Source: JAKPAM01 sp047601745
Lineage (GTDB): Bacteria > Pseudomonadota > Gammaproteobacteria > Burkholderiales > Burkholderiaceae_E
Length of the DNA stretch: 64,000 nucleotides
NCBI GenBank assembly: GCA_047601745.1
Contig: JASGIS010000001.1
Location: 4,154,001 to 4,218,000 of the forward strand
Direction: 5' to 3'
This document shows, one piece after another, positions 61,250-64,000 of this stretch. Numbering within the stretch: position 1 is the first letter of the stretch; each line of letters begins with the position of its first letter. The notes under the pieces were generated by a model. The model was not told the origin of the DNA. It ran no database searches and worked only from the letters and a program-made list of their open reading frames with translations. The translations under genes and the position numbers were made by a program.

Positions 61250-62476
61250 CTAGAAGTTGACGATCAAGCCGATCACCAGCGCGTTGACCAGATCGATGAA
61301 GAAACCGCAGACCAGCGGCACGACGATGAAGGCCTGGTGCGCGGCGCCGTACTGCTGCGTGACGGCCGTCATGTTCATGATCGCCGTGGCGGTCGACCCC
61401 AGGCCGATGCCGGCGAAGCCGGCGCCGACCACGCTGGCTTCATAGTCGCGACCCATCCACGGATACACGACGTACAGCGTGAAGACGACGACGGCGGCCA
61501 CCTGCAGCGCGAACACCGTGGTCAGGAACAGCCACGCGCTGCGCAACTCCCAGAGCTGCAGGCCCATCAGCGCCATCGTCAGGAAGATGCCCAGGCAGAT
61601 GTCCGACGCCAGCGAATAGGCTTGAGCGATGCCGCGACTGCGTTCGGTTTCTTCGCCGTGCCGGCGCATGACCTGACCCGGCATCAGGTTGCCGACGACG
61701 ATGCCCGCGACCAGGCAGCCGACGAAGCGCGGCAGGTTGAAACCGGTCTGCGCGACCCATTCGCCCAGCGCATAACCGAGCATCAGCACCAGGTTCAGGC
61801 ACATCCATGCCCACAGCAGGTCGTGGTATCGCATCGGCGCCGGCTCGTCGCCGTGCGTCACACCGACCTCCAGACGCGTGTCGCCGGACGTCGTCAGCCG
61901 GTCGCGCTTGATCAGGTGCGTGGCCAGCGGCCCGCCGATCACGCAGGCGGCGATCAGTCCGAGCGTGTTGCCGGCCATGCCCAGCTCCAGCGCATTGCCG
62001 ATGCCCAGGCGTTCGACGAAGGTGTTCACCCACGCCAGCGTCGTGCCGGCGCCGCCGACCAGCGACACCGACGCCGTCAGCAGGCCGGCCTTCGGCGGCA
62101 TGCCGAACAGCGTCGCCGTCGCCATGCCGATCGCGTTCTGCAACAGGATGAACACGCTGGACAGCACCAGCAGGATCAGCAGCGGCCGCCCGCCGCGCAG
62201 CAGCGTGCGCAGGTCCGACTTCAGGCCGATGCCGGTGAAGAAATACAGCAGCAGCGCTTCGCGCACGTCCAGCTCGAACTCGATCCGCCGTTCGGTCGAC
62301 CAGAACACGACGGCGACCACGGTCGCGCACAGCAGGCCGCCGATGACCGGATCGGGAATGCCGTAGCGCTGCAGCGGCGGACAGCGTTTGATGATCGCCT
62401 TGCCGATGAACAGCAGGGCGATGGCCAGCGTGAAACTGGCGAAGGCGTGGATGGTCAGCGGAGCCGGTTCGAGCAT
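61250..62476 (-). CDS. gltS: Sodium/glutamate symporter GltS
   Basis: 408 residues, ten or more membrane helices, of the usual family length. The two family re-entrant loop regions are present: SLVGGAGTTLAW near 140 and GFAGIGLGSTATAIMNM near 365. The N-terminus LTIHAFASFTLAIALLFIGK and the segment GYALGEWVAQTGFNLPRFVG also fit GltS. It imports glutamate with sodium across the inner membrane. No link with the siderophore genes is evident; it probably marks the start of flanking chromosome. Confidence 0.93.
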   Translation of the reverse strand: MLEPAPLTIHAFASFTLAIALLFIGKAIIKRCPPLQRYGIPDPVIGGLLCATVVAVVFWSTERRIEFELDVREALLLYFFTGIGLKSDLRTLLRGGRPLLILLVLSSVFILLQNAIGMATATLFGMPPKAGLLTASVSLVGGAGTTLAWVNTFVERLGIGNALELGMAGNTLGLIAACVIGGPLATHLIKRDRLTTSGDTRLEVGVTHGDEPAPMRYHDLLWAWMCLNLVLMLGYALGEWVAQTGFNLPRFVGCLVAGIVVGNLMPGQVMRRHGEETERSRGIAQAYSLASDICLGIFLTMALMGLQLWELRSAWLFLTTVFALQVAAVVVFTLYVVYPWMGRDYEASVVGAGFAGIGLGSTATAIMNMTAVTQQYGAAHQAFIVVPLVCGFFIDLVNALVIGLIVNF

Positions 62477-62597
62477 CGATCGGCGCGGCGCGATTGGGGT
62501 TGCAGGGCCGGCAAGCGTAGCAGCCTGCTGCGGCGGACTGGGGGGCGACCCGATGCCCGGACCGAGCCGCGACCGCCGGCCGATTGCCGATGAGGCG

Positions 62598-62629
62598 TAA
62601 AAACAAAAGCCCAGTCCGGGGGCTGGGCT
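62598..62629 (-). terminator. Intrinsic terminator behind the tRNA gene
   Basis: Read on the minus strand, AGCCCAG pairs with CTGGGCT (62629-62623 and 62614-62608) over an 8-nt loop, followed by TTTTGTTTTT. It lies about 100 bp downstream of tRNA-Val. Otherwise 62477-62726 contains no gene I can support. Confidence 0.8.
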
Positions 62630-62726
62630 CGCGGCGGCCCGTCGGGGCCGCTCTTCAAGGAGATTTCAGGTCGATTCCGGGTATTACCCGGGGATGCGCC
62701 GCGACTCCTCGACGGACTTCGTGATC

Positions 62727-62801
62727 TGGTGGGCGGTACTGGGATCGAACCAGTGACCCCAGCCGTGTGAAGGCTGTGCTCTACCGCTGAGCTAACCGCC
62801 C
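62727..62801 (-). tRNA. tRNA-Val (anticodon CAC)
   Basis: Full cloverleaf on the minus strand: acceptor GGGCGGT (62801-62795) pairs with ACCGCCC (62737-62731), with an encoded CCA end at 62729-62727. The D arm has AGCTCAGCGGTAGAGC. The anticodon stem CAGCC/GGCTG holds a 7-nt loop TTCACAC, anticodon CAC (62769-62767). The T arm has GGTTCGATCC. CAC reads GUG, so valine. Confidence 0.93.
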
Positions 62802-62876
62802 GAAGCCCAAGAGTATAGAACACATCGGCCGTTCAGGTAAATTGCGACTTCGTCCCGTCGCCAACCCTCGCTTCCG

Positions 62877-64000
62877 ATGACTGCTTCCTCTCCTCCGACC
62901 GACCGGCCGGTCAGCATCGCGTTCCTGTATCGCGAATTGTGGCGCTACGGCGCGGGCATGCACGGCGTGCTGGTCTGGGCGCTGCTGCTGCTGTTCGCGT
63001 CGCAGTTGCTGAAGCTGGCGGTGCCGTACTTCGCCGGGCAGGCGATCAACGCGATCCAGGGCGGCGGGGTCGAGGCGCTCGGCCGGGCCGGCGGGCTGCT
63101 GGCGGCGATGTTCGGCGTGACGCTGGTGAGCTGGGCGCTGCACGGTCCGGGGCGGATCATGGAGCGCAACGTCGCGCTGCGCGTGCGCAGCCGGCTGTCC
63201 GAGTCCTTGCTGGCGAGGCTGCTCGATGCGCCGTTGGCCTGGCACGAGGCGCGCCATTCGGCCGAGACCGCGCACCGGATGCACCAGAGCGCCAACGCGT
63301 TGTACGACTTCGCGCAGAGCCAGTTCGTCTATCTGCAGAACGCGGTGCGGCTGATCGGTCCGATCGTGGCGCTTTGCCTGATCGCGTGGCAGGTCGGGCT
63401 GCTGGCGGTGATCGGCTTCGCGGCGCTGGGCGGGCTGATCGTGCTGTTCGATCGCCGGATGATGGCGCTGGCCGCGCAGGAGAATCATGCCGAGCGGCGG
63501 TTGTCGGCGGTGACGCTCGAGGCAGTGGGCAACGTGCTGTCGGTGTTCGCGCTGCGCCGTTCGCCGGGGATGGTCCAGCGTGTGATGGATCACCTGGGCA
63601 AGGTGTTCGTGCCGCTGCGCGGCACGATCGTGTTGAACGAGGCCAAGTGGTGCAGCGTCGACGTGCTGTCGACGCTGCTGTGGTGCCTGCTGGTGGCGTT
63701 CTATACGTGGCTGGCGGTGTACGGGCCGCTGGCGGGCGGGGTGTCGGCGGCCAGCGGCATTCCGCCGAACCCCGGGCAGCCGGGCAGCGCGCCGGGCGGT
63801 GTCCCGGCAGCGCTGCCGCTGGGCAACGTCTACATGGTCTACGAATACGCGCTGCAGGCCGGCAGCGTGATCACCGCGATCGCCGCGCATTTCCAGTCGC
63901 TGGCGCGCCAGCGCACCGATTTCGCCAGCGCTGCGCCGATCCTGTCGATCGAGTCGGGCAATCGGCCGGGCACGCTGGCGACGGCCGGCTGGCAGGCGAT
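62877..64000 (+). CDS. ABC exporter, transmembrane part (3' end outside window)
   Basis: Frame open from the ATG at 62877 to the right edge, at least 374 residues. Hydrophobic helices LVWALLLLFASQLLKLAVPYF, LAAMFGVTLVSWALHG, LIGPIVALCLIAWQVGLLAVIGF and VLSTLLWCLLVAFYTWLAVY fit the type I exporter fold, with the typical RVRSRLSESLLARLLDAPLAWH coupling region. A Gly/Pro-rich insertion (about 305-325) lies in an outer loop. The ATPase domain would lie beyond the window. Substrate is unknown. Confidence 0.85.
   Translation, partial: MTASSPPTDRPVSIAFLYRELWRYGAGMHGVLVWALLLLFASQLLKLAVPYFAGQAINAIQGGGVEALGRAGGLLAAMFGVTLVSWALHGPGRIMERNVALRVRSRLSESLLARLLDAPLAWHEARHSAETAHRMHQSANALYDFAQSQFVYLQNAVRLIGPIVALCLIAWQVGLLAVIGFAALGGLIVLFDRRMMALAAQENHAERRLSAVTLEAVGNVLSVFALRRSPGMVQRVMDHLGKVFVPLRGTIVLNEAKWCSVDVLSTLLWCLLVAFYTWLAVYGPLAGGVSAASGIPPNPGQPGSAPGGVPAALPLGNVYMVYEYALQAGSVITAIAAHFQSLARQRTDFASAAPILSIESGNRPGTLATAGWQA

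Noticed and set aside
61337..62593. Plus-strand frame of 418 codons opposite gltS
   Set aside because: Composition is extremely Gln/Arg/His-rich. The opposite strand is a clear membrane transporter.
62727..62801. tRNA-Val as an integration site for the siderophore locus
   Set aside because: The tRNA 3' end faces the locus, but I saw no integrase and no second copy of the tRNA end in the window.
62781..63890. Minus-strand frame opposite the ABC exporter
   Set aside because: It overlaps the tRNA region and mirrors a good exporter sequence on the plus strand.

Overview
The window is high-GC chromosomal DNA (about two thirds G+C by eye) from a Gram-negative bacterium, most likely a gamma- or betaproteobacterium. 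Evidence for this is a TonB-dependent receptor with a FecI/FecR pair, pyoverdine-type siderophore enzymes, a GltS symporter, and NRPS sequence of the style seen in Xanthomonadales and Burkholderiales. I cannot fix the genus from sequence alone. Almost everything from 1 to about 57.5 kb is one siderophore locus.

Layout. (1) 2-1696 is the 3' end of an NRPS gene (adenylation plus carrier domain, Asp-type pocket). (2) 1791-37721 is a single 11,976-residue NRPS gene with eleven C-A-T modules and a terminal thioesterase. By pocket codes the assembled order is Asp | Ser, B, B, X, Thr, Thr, X, X, X, Ser, Thr. B is a basic (diamino acid) pocket and X is an unassigned pocket read as DVWNMGLIHK. Six of the eleven condensation domains look like dual condensation/epimerisation domains, so residues 1, 3, 4, 5, 8 and 10 should be D. 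(3) 37.7-38.3 kb is a terminator and a decayed IS630 transposase. (4) 38.4-50.3 kb, minus strand, holds an outer-membrane DUF5916 protein, then a receptor operon (TonB receptor, DUF3649-like protein, PepSY ferric reductase, frameshifted DUF3325-like protein), fecR, an ECF sigma factor, a diaminobutyrate aminotransferase and an ornithine N-hydroxylase (PvdA). (5) 50.4-56.6 kb, plus strand, holds PvdF formyltransferase, PvdQ-type acylase, PvdE-type exporter and an HDAC-family deacylase, followed by a convergent FhuF-type reductase. (6) 57.5-61.2 kb is a regulatory stretch: a broken XRE gene and an intact relative, a LexA-type box, a solo LuxR, and a tiny FecR-N-terminal-like protein. (7) 61.2-64 kb looks like flanking chromosome: gltS, tRNA-Val(CAC) and an ABC exporter cut by the window edge.

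How it works together (inference). Ornithine is N-hydroxylated by PvdA and formylated by PvdF, and the products are probably loaded by modules 2 and 3. Asp, possibly beta-hydroxylated by an enzyme outside the window, would complete a hexadentate Fe(III) ligand set. PvdE exports an acylated precursor, PvdQ removes the acyl chain in the periplasm, the TonB receptor takes up the ferric complex, and PepSY and FhuF proteins reduce the iron. No pyoverdine chromophore genes, MbtH protein or Asp hydroxylase are visible here.

Regulation. Four copies of TAAACA-N15-CGTC occur, all in promoter positions: the divergent pvdA/pvdF pair, fhuF, and the small FecR-like gene. They match the iron-starvation-sigma (PvdS) promoter TAAAT-N16-CGT and very likely define the regulon of the local ECF sigma factor.

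The giant NRPS is strongly mosaic. A-domain pocket segments exist as four interchangeable cassettes inside nearly constant flanks, an exact 920-bp repeat joins modules 2 and 3, and the last carrier domain and thioesterase are conspicuously AT-rich.
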